From Gonocerus acuteangulatus (lineage: Eukaryota; Arthropoda; Insecta; Hemiptera; Coreidae), in contig OX328123.1 of assembly GCA_946811695.1 (NCBI GenBank), forward strand, positions 17,822,213-17,886,212: a stretch of DNA of 64,000 nt. The letters run 5' to 3'. The notes below the pieces were generated by a model, which saw only the letters and a program-made list of their open reading frames with translations, did not search any database and was not told the origin of the DNA. The position numbers were made by a program, and so were the translations under genes. The stretch's first letter is position 1. Every line of letters begins with the position of its first letter. Below, in pieces: positions 45,721 to 55,684 of the stretch.

Positions 45721-46433
45721 CCTGGCTATGTACTACCTATGTTTGTACAAACTTTTTTTAAAATCGGTTCATTTTTGAGGTAGCTATACGTAAAAACGCC
45801 CGAAAAGTAAGTTTTTCTAGTCGGCTTCCGGGATTGTGTCATGATGTCGACCCAATAAGCGGGTTTCCTCCCTATGGAGGGGACATTGTTTGCAAGAAGG
45901 TTGTAAAAAGAATGTGTCCACATATGTAAAAAACGTTGCATTTCGTTAATAAAAAAAAAATACATCGCACAATATTAAGTATTCTTTTCTTCTCTCACAT
46001 TACAGAATCTTATATTACTGAGGTTATTAAACTGCAATATTTTTGTATTAATTTGCTGACAAATATAGCAATAACCCCACCCTAAAATAGTCAAAATGAG
46101 GAGAGAATGTTATTGACTATAAACTAATGATGGAGGCCAGTAATTAATTGATAGATCCGTTTGACTGATTGGAGGGAGCCCTCTAGTGTTTACTGGTCAA
46201 ACAAAATTACCCAGAGAGCCTGGGGCTGCTGTACGACCACGTGCTGTGACACGTGCACCCACAGAGGAAGTGGTTCCGTGTTGGTCATCAGTCAAACCCG
46301 TGGGAGGTCTGGGGGTAAGCTGTGAGTCTCTGTTTGTTCTGCTGGTCCTCGTCTGGCAACAGATGAAGATATAAATGTCTACTTCAGAAAGCCGGAGTTT
46401 GTGATTTGTAAAACAGTATTTCTTGATTGTAGT
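45721..46433. other. no assigned feature
   Basis: Includes a fragment 'ccaataagcgggtttcctcc' of a short dispersed repeat near 45855. A 62-codon frame at 46186-46374 has no recognisable domain. Confidence 0.3.
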
Positions 46434-46690
46434 CAAATACGTCACTAAGAGATTGTGTTATGAGTTACAGTATGCGACAGTGGCAATAAAATACGTCACT
46501 GAGTGAATTTAATTGTGAGTAAAATAGGTCAGTGATCGATTGTGACTGTGAGTTACATTGTGTGAGAGTGATAGGAAAATACGTCACTGAGCGATCGTGA
46601 TTGTGAGTTATAGTGTGTGCGAGTTATAGGAAAATACGTCACTGAGCTATTGTGATTGTGAGTTACAGTGTGTAACAGTGATTGTAAAAT
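46434..46690. repeat. diverged tandem repeat of about 55 bp
   Basis: 'aaatacgtcactgag', then 'gattgtgagttacagtgtgt', recurs four to five times (about 46435, 46490, 46521, 46577, 46632) with length variation. Confidence 0.85.
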
Positions 46691-48199
46691 GAAAATAAAA
46701 TGTACAACCGCACGAGAATAAGTATCAACCCAACCCATTTATACAATCTAATTTATTAACATATTAGAGATAAGTACAATAAAAAAATAAGAAAGCAATT
46801 GTATTAAATGTTCTGTAAATAAAATATTAAAACTCGGTGTGATTTTTAAAATAATGAAAGTGGCTAATTAATAGTTTAACTGCTTAACAAATGAATAATA
46901 CATTTGGTTGTACAGCAATTAACTTTTTGTTATGTATTATATTTTAGTTTTATGAAAAGATTGTTTTGATGCTAAGTGCAGCCTGCGGCCTGCTATGTTC
47001 TGTTACCCGCACGTCGAAACTCAACAAGGAAATCGCGCGGGTAGAAAAGTTATTCCTAGTTTTAGGCAACTAGCGGTAACCGGATATTACCTCCCTCCGC
47101 TTAGGGTACTGCCAGTTTCCTGTTGTATAGGTTAATAAGTAAAAAAAAAAAAATTGGAAAAATAGAGAGGAATCGAAGTCACTAAGCAGATAGACATTTT
47201 TCAACAATTGTCTTCATCGGTGAGAACTCAGTAGCCTCATCGACTTTCTGACAAAAACCATTTTTTTTTTTAATTCATTTTTATAAATATAATCAGGTAC
47301 CGCATAGCAAATGGAAACCATTAGAGATAACAGTTCACCGTTTAGCCATTAAAAGTTTGAGGCAACTTCATTCTGCCTTTTCCCGGAAAGGGGAAAAATA
47401 TAATATCTTCTCAGGGCTTGTTGTTGTGAGATCTGATATATATACCAAAACCCCTGCGCTCTGAATAATTTAACTATTAGTCAATAGAAGAAAAGATTAC
47501 AGCAATTAATATGAAGAACCTGAGCGAAATTAATGAATGAAGAGAAGGAATGAATGGACCTCAAGATAAAACCTGTGGAAGCTAGAAGAGGGCGAGGGTG
47601 GATTGGGGTTCGGGAGCTGTGGGAGCCAGCTATTGTCAAAGCACACGTGTCGCATTTACAACTTTATTTACTCGAGCCCTTTTATATTTACATCAAACTT
47701 ATTTTTTTAAGATAACATTTCATTAATTTTATACAAATAACTAATTATATTGGTACAATTCATAATGAATTAGGTGGCGTAGACATCATCTGCCAAATGT
47801 AGATAACCTTCATTAAATTGAAAGGACATTACGAAGGATGAACAAAAAGGCCGAAATTCCCACAGGTCTTTTATTTGGCAAAACGTTTTCGGGGACTTTC
47901 ATTTTCAATGCCGTGAAAAATTGTGCCAAGAAGTCGTTCCAGCTACAGTTTGTTGAGCTTCAAACATTGTTGGAGTTGCTGGATGGTGGAAATTCATGTT
48001 CCGAAGGATGAAAAAAAGGCCGAAATTTCCACAGGTTTTTTTTTTTTTTTTTTTTTTTTTGGCAAATCGTTACCAGATAATTTAAAACTAATAACTTTTT
48101 TATCAATGTTTTCGCTTGTACTAACTTTTTTAAATTTTATTTCTGGCTATCATAAGTTTAGTTTTTTTTTATCACAATTGTGTTTTAGTTTTAGTTAGG
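46691..48199. other. no gene; small internal duplication and poly-T
   Basis: 'gaaggatgaacaaaaaggcc' (47832) and 'gaaggatgaaaaaaaggccg' (48003) with the following 'ccacaggt' are a diverged direct repeat about 170 bases apart. T run at 48038-48060. Confidence 0.5.
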
Positions 48200-48345
48200 T
48201 ACAAATTTTCAGGGTTCGGTCGTTGTTTCTTAATAAAACGTTTTTTTTTTTAAATTAAACATTTTACATTTGAAAATGGATTTTATTGTTTGCCGACCTT
48301 TCGGCTTTAGATTCAAGCCTTCATCAGAGCTATGACTCACGGATG
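48200..48345 (-). mobile_element. Penelope-like terminal segment, family C-like
   Basis: 'gttcggtcgttgtttctta' and 'ttaataaaacg' parallel the family C arms ('ggtcaatgttcttatttaa'), leading into a hammerhead on the minus strand. Downstream, 48395-48530 holds two roughly inverted copies of 'ttgagggtggtagtagagga'. Confidence 0.65.
48292..48331 (-). ncRNA. hammerhead motif with damaged stem III
   Basis: Minus strand: CTGATGA (the textbook core), stem II GGCTT/AAGCC, GAAAG, GTC, short stem I with one wobble. The C that would pair with the G of GTC is G here, so stem III loses its second pair. Confidence 0.65.
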
Positions 48346-49289
48346 CAAAATCATTTCTTACTGTTTATCAAGGTAAGTGTTGGTGAAAGGAATTGTTGAC
48401 CACCCTTTAAGTTGAGGGTGGTAGTAGAGGATTAAAGAAAGGGCGGTGTCATAAAGTTTTGTCATAATGGAATTATGACATCGCCGTCCTTTTTTTGATC
48501 CTCTACTACCAGTTTCAACTTAATAGGTGGTCAAAAACTGTGTATGTGTGTGTATGCATATAAAAGCACATTTCCTCGTCACCCGGCTTGCGAAACTGTT
48601 ACTAAACATGATTATTGTATTAAATGTAGCAATATTAAGAAGATAAAAATAGTTTTAAGCAGAAAAAGTCCATCGGATGTATAAAATCTTCATAGAAATA
48701 TTTCTAATATTTCTTGTAGCACGTCGTGAAGAGCCACAAATAATTGGACAAAGCTGCGTATCCCCTGCACTCGTTTTCAGATTCCAATTAAGAACCGTTC
48801 TTTACTATTGGCTGCACTTCACTCCAAAATCGTATTTGCTGCGGGAAAGATATTTTTTTTTTATCTTATTTTTTTATAAATTGCCAACGTATAACGTTTG
48901 TATACGTTATTATAAAACGTGATATTTCCTTGATTTACGAGAAATCCCAATATATTTTTCCTCGTTTAATTTAATCCACTCAGACGAGTTATTAAATCAC
49001 GCGCCCAGGAAAACTAAAAGAAACATATCCGTCAATTATATTTTTTAGTCTATTTCCTCCCAACCTATAAGGAGGAAACCCGCTTGTAACGTCAAACTAA
49101 TGATGGAACTGTTGGCGAGAAATGTCTACATTCCATAACTTGTTGGGGTTCTTTAAAGAAATGTGATTATTGTTCCATTTGTCAGAAGGTCGCAACAAGA
49201 AATATTTATGCGCGCTCATAAAATAAAAATATTAATTTAAACGAAATAGAGAACACGGTTAAATTATATTTACAAATTCATGGAAAATA
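48346..49289. other. no assigned feature
   Basis: No gene recognised; inverted 'gtagtagaggat' text near 48430 and 48500 as noted with the Penelope end. Confidence 0.3.
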
Positions 49290-49309
49290 AATATGTACAT
49301 ATATATATA

Positions 49310-49376
<67 letters not shown>
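49290..49376. repeat. (TA)n microsatellite
   Basis: About 40 TA units with one ATGTG interruption. Confidence 0.95.
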
Positions 49377-49378
<2 letters not shown>

Positions 49379-49679
49379 ATTCTTAAATAAAAGTATCCAC
49401 AGTTCAAGAGATAATCGAGTAATAGCGTTCTCAAATTGTCTGAAAATTCACTCGCGAATTGTCTGAAAATTCACTCGCGACTTATTTGATAAATATTGTG
49501 TTCTTGGTCGGAGCGAAGTGAAGCGCTGGTCACAACACTGTTAAACGTTGGTTTTTATATTTACATTAATGTGAAGAAACAAACTCGATAAGTCTACGTC
49601 CCACTCTAATGTTTTTTTCACTCCACTGTAATAATCAGTCAAGTGAAGCTCTTTAGCAACCAAGATATTACTGTCTATT

Positions 49680-50200
49680 TTTTTTTTTTTTTTTTACGGC
49701 GCATCTACATCTAGGTCATTAGCGCCGACATCCAGGGTGCAGCGAGGAATTTTACCAGCGAGCCGTGGGATGATAAAATTCCGGGTCTTTTGTATAATAA
49801 GCATACACTTTTCAAGAACTAGTAACAGTTACTCATTTTATTAGTATTTGGAACATATGATTCACCTCTAACCTAATTCTGTTAGATTATATGAGAAGGA
49901 GATAGAGAAGAAGATATGAGAAGGAAGACCTATTTCATAAAACATTGCATTCAATGTTTGAATATTGGCCACCTTCAGCATGATTTATTTTGTTCAGTAT
50001 TAAATAAAGTTATTTTCTTTTTTATAAACAAGCATTTATCTTGTTTTGTAAACATAACCTAGAGTTTAGTAAAGTAACAGTAGAGGAACTGTTACTAGTT
50101 CTTGAAAAGTGTATGCTTATTATACAAAAGACCCAAAATTCCTGCCGGAGGTTGGGAATCGAACCCACCATCTCCCGCTTATGAATCCAAGGCGCTAGCC
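49680..50200 (-). mobile_element. tRNA-derived SINE split by a nested element
   Basis: Flanked by ATTACTGTCTATT at 49667-49679 and 50201-50213. The tail ('acggcgcatctacatctag') and body lie at 49680-49782; the head with B box ('gggaatcgaacccaccatct', reverse) and part of the A box lies at 50135-50200. The first 15-20 bases of the tRNA head are missing. The SINE was intact before a 352-bp element landed in it. Confidence 0.93.
49783..50134. mobile_element. 352-bp MITE with 48-bp perfect TIRs
   Basis: TIRs 49783-49830 and 50087-50134 begin GGGTCTTTTGTATAATAAGC and match perfectly over 48 bases. The 8-bp duplication AAAATTCC is at 49775-49782 and 50135-50142, inside SINE sequence. An 8-bp target with GGG ends could be Merlin-, P- or hAT-related; I cannot decide. 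Perfect TIRs suggest recent activity. Confidence 0.92.
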
Positions 50201-50459
50201 ATTACTGTCTATTGCTGCTACAAACGTATAGGCCGGGAAATGAGTCGGTTGACATTCGGTAGCAAAATGCTTTATCTAAAAGGAAAGGTCAAGTTCGTTA
50301 ACAAGTAAAATCTGCTTACTGGAACGGTGTTTTAAAAAAAAAAAAATCTTTTATTGGTTATTTGATATGGAGAACAACATGGAACAACCTTCAAGGAAAT
50401 ATATTTAAGGTTTTTTTGAAATACCGTAGATTTTTCATTTCGAAAACTCAACAATTGCT

Positions 50460-50716
<257 letters not shown>

Positions 50717-50734
50717 ATAAAATTAAAAATTAAA

Positions 50735-51058
50735 AAAATCAGTCCCGTAACAGGCCACGAGGGCCCTGAGGGGCAGATACTATAGAGGTATCTGATTCAT
50801 GACCATACGGCACACTAGGTAGATAGTGTGGTCAGTACTATGCTCCGGCCGCCTGATTTCCCCTTGGCTGCTTCGACTGCTGGTACCCATTATTAAATTA
50901 ATTAAAGGCTGGGTTGGCCGAGGGACGGTCAGGGAGGCCGAATTCAATCGGTGAACGATGACACTAGAAGAAAAAATCTTTTAGTGCTTGCTCGGGATTT
51001 GAACTCAGGCCTCCAGCTTATTAGTCCAGTGCTCTACCACTGAGCTAACCTCGTCCCC
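50735..51058 (-). mobile_element. tRNA-derived SINE, second family
   Basis: On the minus strand the 5' end reads 'ggggacgaggttagctcagt' with A box TAGCTCAGTGGTAGAGC and B box 'gagttcaaatcccg'. An unrelated body follows ('ctccctgaccgtccctcggc', 'tagtgtgccgtatggtcatg') with an A/T-rich 3' end. The anticodon arm reads like an AAU tRNA-Ile but the acceptor stem does not close, so it is not a tRNA gene. It shares neither body nor tail with the other SINEs. Confidence 0.8.
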
Positions 51059-51069
51059 ATCATATCAAG

Positions 51070-51070
<1 letters not shown>

Positions 51071-51135
<65 letters not shown>
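51071..51135. repeat. (TA)n with inverted flanks
   Basis: About 32 TA units bordered by 'tcatatcaagattta' on the left and its reverse complement on the right. Confidence 0.95.
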
Positions 51136-51137
<2 letters not shown>

Positions 51138-51609
51138 CTTGATATGAATAGTAATTTAGGATAAGCACACCCTAAATTTTCGTCCTAAGAACTTCAAACA
51201 AACAAACACCTTGTAGTTTTCACAATCTTTCAATGGCATCCTTTCGATTCGTTGTTCTGTCTCAACATAATCTACAAAGATTAAGACTTTTATACTAAGG
51301 TTTATTTTATGGGATATATATCGCTTTTCAGAAATGTGCAAAAACTATGGTTAATTTTAAGTTTTTAAGTCTATTTATATGATGTCACTGTTTGATTTGA
51401 GTTAATTGGTCAGCTGTCCTGTAGGTCAAAGTTTTTTCCAAGTATGCATACTGTTAGAAAGTGTTGAATATTTATTTTTGTGTTACAGTATAGGCACTAT
51501 GGTACGCTCTGTTATATCGTGAAACATGAACGAGTGGCGTATTCTTGTACGGCAATTTCTAACTAAATAATTCAATGAGTTATGTAGATTGAAATCAGTT
51601 CCATATTTA
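51136..51609. other. no assigned feature
   Basis: Nothing recognised. Confidence 0.35.
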
Positions 51610-52475
51610 ATTCTTAGTCCGAGAGTCACGGTTCATGAAGTGTTTTATGCACCTTGACATTTTGCTCTAATATACCTCTTGGGTAGATAAGAGGGTAAAT
51701 ATGTGTTTCCTGGCCATACCTTGGTGCACCAGGTCTGCGCATAGGGGAAAGGTGCAAAAAAAATATGTCCCAAAAATAGAGTTTTAATCAGAAGCCAACT
51801 ATCTTTAATGTAAAATTAAGACAATTTCACAATTTATAATAAATATGGCAGACACTTTTAAGGGGTGTAACACGTAAAAAAAAACAAACGTAAAACACGT
51901 AAAAGAATAGTTGTTTTTATTCTCATATTAAATGAGAGTTTTATACAAGCTGCCATTTAAACCGGAACTGCTGTACAAGATCATATGAGCAAGGACCAAT
52001 GAGAGCGCAGAGAATAACCACAACTGCGCGGTGCTGTCATTCATCTTACGGTTATAATAATTAAACCCCTGAAAAGTGTCTGCCCTTTTGTAATTATTTT
52101 CAAATATGTTTATTGAAGACGCTGTTTAAATCGCAGCGTGAATAAAGCACTTCATTTAATATTAAAAATAAAAACTAGGTACTTTGTTTGTTTTTTTAAT
52201 TTACATTTTAACCCCCTTAAAAGTTCCTGCCTTATTTATTATTAATTTTAAAATTGCCTTAATTTGCAATTTTTTTCATTAATAATAGTTGGCTTCTGAA
52301 TAAAACTCTACTTTTGGGCAATATTGTTTAGCACCTTTCCCCTATGCGCAGTACCTGGTGCACCAAGGAATGTCCAGGAAACACATATTTACCTTCTTAT
52401 CTACCTAATAGGTACATTATAACAAAATTTGAGGGTGCATAAAACACTTCATGAAAAGTGCGTTGCCAGCTCTCC
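51610..52475. mobile_element. family Q element, copy 2, with long TIRs
   Basis: The arms pair over about 180 bases: 'tgaagtgttttatgcacc' at 51637 against 'gtgcataaaacacttcat' near 52436; 'aatatgtgtttcctgg' against 'aggaaacacatattt'; 'ccttggtgcaccaggt' against 'acctggtgcaccaagg'; and 'gcgcataggggaaaggtgc' against its complement. The interior matches 29140-29560 in inverse orientation. No transposase. Confidence 0.8.
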
Positions 52476-53206
52476 GACTATCTGAAGGCATGACAATAGT
52501 CGAAAAGCTGTAAAGGCAGCAAATAAAGCAATATTGCAGTCGGTATTCATTTTGGTTAAATCATTAAAAATAGGTTGAAAAGTGTTGGACCAAGGACTCA
52601 TCCTTGAGGTACACCAGGTTAAAGAGTTTTGAGCTCTGAGCTAATTCCATTTGTGTAAACAAAAAATTGTCCGTTTCTTAAGGAGCTCAAGAAGAAGTAT
52701 ATTAGTTATTTGGGAAGGTGTAGGTACAACATTAACTTAAACAATAACCCCTTTTGCCAAATTTAGTGGTTAATTCTGCAGCAATTTCTAATTGAAAGCT
52801 TTACTTCACAGCAACACAAGAGAATGTTGCTTTCTGGTATAGTTTAAAAAATCTGGGATTATTCTCTTGAAACGTTAGATTAAGAATATAACTTAGGCGT
52901 ATGGCTGGTGATAGAGAAATGAGAGACAACAAAGAGACACACCCCCTTCTCCCTAATAACTGTTAAATAAGAGAGAGGTGGAGGGGATAGACGGGCTGTG
53001 GTTGGGGTTGCCTTGACGACCATATCTTCTGTTGACACAGCCCCCTTTGTTTTCCCACCCCCCTAGAGGGAGCCACCTTCGGCAATCCTCAGAGAGGGTG
53101 GGGAGAGAGAGAATTCAAGGCTTTACGGCGGAATCTCTGTAGTCAGGTTAATTTGCTTCTCTCATTATAGTCGCGGTCCGGGATACGACAGAAGGGGTTA
53201 CTTGTA

Positions 53207-53214
<8 letters not shown>
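52476..53214. other. no assigned feature
   Basis: Unremarkable; GC-richer around 52930-53110. Confidence 0.3.
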
Positions 53215-53298
<84 letters not shown>

Positions 53299-53328
53299 TC
53301 TCTCTCTCTCTCTCACTCTCTTCCTCTA

Positions 53329-53369
<41 letters not shown>
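53215..53369. repeat. (CT)n-(CA)n microsatellite
   Basis: About 60 CT units, slightly interrupted, followed by 15 CA units. Confidence 0.97.
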
Positions 53370-53370
<1 letters not shown>

Positions 53371-53624
53371 CCAAACTCTGTCTTTCATACTTCCCCTTTC
53401 CGGTTTAACGCACCCGCTGCCCCTTCAGGTAGGACAATCTGCAGCGATGTCCCTATTATCGCCGGTGAATATAGGTTGTTAGCAAAACACCAAAGGTTAG
53501 ATCATTAACAATATTGCACAAAGTTGCCATGTGTTTTCTCATTAGATAATATTGACATTTCTATACGAATTAGTACTAAAAATGGGTGTGGAGATAGTTA
53601 GGGTGATACGAATTCAAGGGATGG

Positions 53625-53720
53625 TTGGGATTCGGCTAGGAAAAAATAAAAACGTCAGATCTTCAGCCAGAAATCTATATTGGACGTTTCGGCTGCACTT
53701 TGGCCTTCTTCAGCACTAAA
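53625..53720 (-). mobile_element. Penelope-like terminal segment, family A
   Basis: 'gggatggttgggattcggct', 'aacgtcagat', 'agaaatctatattggacgtt' and a hammerhead; the same end type as 22688-22800. It matches the two halves separated by the insertion at 54739-58148. Confidence 0.8.
53679..53716 (-). ncRNA. hammerhead ribozyme motif, family A
   Basis: Minus strand: CTGAAGA, stem II GGC..GCC with a long loop, GAAAC, GTC. Stem I is limited to a G-C and a U-A pair. Core intact. Confidence 0.65.
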
Positions 53721-53953
53721 AAATGCCTAGTGGGGAGAGAGGAAGACCAAGAAGACCTTTAGGTGACCATGGTTAAATGTTGGTTCTCAATTTACCGTAG
53801 AACAAAACTATTTTACAATGCTGCAGGAGATAAAACAAAATTCCTGGTGACATCTTACAGATATCAAGTCAGATTTTACGAAGACATAACAGAGCAATAA
53901 AAACTTTAGCCAATGAAACTTATTACAACTACAACTATTGAAATGTAAATCTG

Positions 53954-53955
<2 letters not shown>

Positions 53956-54010
<55 letters not shown>
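53956..54010. repeat. (TA)n microsatellite
   Basis: About 27 TA units. A second one lies at 54192-54235. Confidence 0.95.
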
Positions 54011-54012
<2 letters not shown>

Positions 54013-54191
54013 CTAAGAGGTTAGGTCCGCCAGTAAATAAATTGTTGTCATACCTGTAGGTAGAGTCCGTCGTCTCTGGCAATTGTGCGAGTACTGTGGG
54101 CGAGCGCTTTCGACGTAAGTACATCATTATCAAGCCACTGTGCCAGTGACGACGGTCTTGGCCAACAGGTATGTCAACATATACATATATG

Positions 54192-54241
<50 letters not shown>

Positions 54242-54589
54242 ACACAAAAGAACTTTTGTATACTTGTATATAGGCATTTGTCTTGAGAAAAGTATATACA
54301 ATATTCTATAAATTTCATTTTTTTTTTTTTTTTTATTAGCTGCGTGATTAAATGTATATATAATATTGTATAATGTTTTATAGCTGGAAAGTACTTCTTG
54401 TACAAGGTCTCATCTTCAGAGCCTGTAGACTAGAACATTAACACAAATTAAAACTAATCTAAAATTTAAAATAAAATAAATATTCAACGTAAAAATAAAA
54501 TATATAACCAGGAGTTTACAGATTTGGTCGAAATAATTTAAAAATATTAAAATGAAATAAAGAGGATTAGCCGTTGAGGTCGTAAGAAG

Positions 54590-54738
54590 CCACGGAATGG
54601 TTAAGATTGGCTAAGAGAAAAATGCCACATTTTACAGCTACTCTTTTAATGTAACAGAACAAAATTATCCATCTGCAATTGTTGTTTTTTTTCAGCCAAC
54701 GAAGGCTATCAAAGAGTATTCGAAACTATTGGAATATA
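54590..54738 (+). mobile_element. family A Penelope-like foldback, left of insertion
   Basis: A minus-oriented end ('ggaatggttaagattggct') and a plus-oriented one with a decayed hammerhead (CCAACGA instead of CTGACGA, at about 54695) that stops at 54738 in 'tattggaatata'. The missing continuation ('gatttct..aatctgacgtttt', 'ttagccgaatc') is found at 58161-58220. Confidence 0.75.
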
Positions 54739-54808
54739 TGGAATTAGCGAATGACGCGGAAGGTCAATAAAACCACGCCACGGACTTTCACACTTTTTAT
54801 TTCTCTTC

Positions 54809-54848
54809 CCTACATGTTTCGCACCATTTTGGCGCCTCTTCTTCTTAA
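54809..54848 (-). ncRNA. dead hammerhead, family B3
   Basis: Minus strand: AAGAAGA in place of CTGAAGA, then GGCGCC..GGTGC, GAAAC, ATGTA, GGGAAGAG. Loss of C3, U4 and G5 removes essential core residues; the stems survive. Confidence 0.8.
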
Positions 54849-55279
54849 TAATATTTTCATTAATTTATTTGATGAAAAATAGGTAAAAGGTGGGTGCTGT
54901 ATAGATTTATTTAAAAAATGTTATAGGGCTATCTCGAAATTAAATTCCGTTTGCTGCTTTTTCCAGTATTAACCTTGATGGAGTTTTTTGGAACCTACGA
55001 AACACTTTCAAGTATTCATTTAGAACCTGAATACATTCTTTTGGTTATTAATCCAAATATCTCAGCAGTGGCTCTACCTATTAACATGAAATCTTCTAGA
55101 ACTACTTAGATCAATATGGCACCTTAGAACAATAGTCATCTGGCCCTTTTTCAAAAGAGTTCCTCATTTGTAGGTTGTTATAAATATAGACTTGAAAATG
55201 GTTTCATCAGATTTTCGACGTCCAATTCTCAAAAAACGAGGCACCTAGAAGCCCAGAAACGCAAAAACGTAAGCGTTAC

Positions 55280-55580
55280 ATAGAATTGGCGAATAAGGCG
55301 GAAGGTCAATAAAACTACGCCACAAACTTTCCCACTTTTTATTCCTCTTCCCTACATGATATACATAAAATCAATTTTAAAAATATGACAGATCGATTAC
55401 ACAGGTCTACAAAAATAATCTTTCTGAAATTTGATTTGATGATTTTGGTCAATCTCTATGCTCCTTGGCGTGCTGAAGCCGAACATGAGGCCAGTCCCTC
55501 TCTATCACGTAAGGAAATTGTTCAATCTCAAGTAAGGGCAGAGGTACTACCATTAAAAGAAAACAGTATTGGCGAATAAG
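55280..55580 (-). mobile_element. inner inverted arm, family B3
   Basis: 55280-55360 repeats the terminal 'ggcggaaggtcaataaaact' to 'cttccctacatg', stopping inside the hammerhead near the predicted cleavage site. 55385-55500 is an inverted copy of 57785-57905 ('aaaatcatcaaatcaaattt'). Frames here are not genes. Confidence 0.7.
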
Positions 55581-55684
55581 AGTTTTCATTTATTTCCATG
55601 ATCTTTTAGTTATTTCAATGTTGTTTACTGTACAAAATACATAAATGTGTAGAAATAACAGCTTCAGAATTAACAGTGGCATAT

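Noticed and set aside
46186..46374. 62-codon GC-richer frame
   Set aside because: No motif, no splice context, overlapped by an antisense frame of equal quality.
54395..54440. Hammerhead on the minus strand near 54415 (CTGAAGA present)
   Set aside because: No GAAA element or cleavage triplet at the right distance and no stem II.
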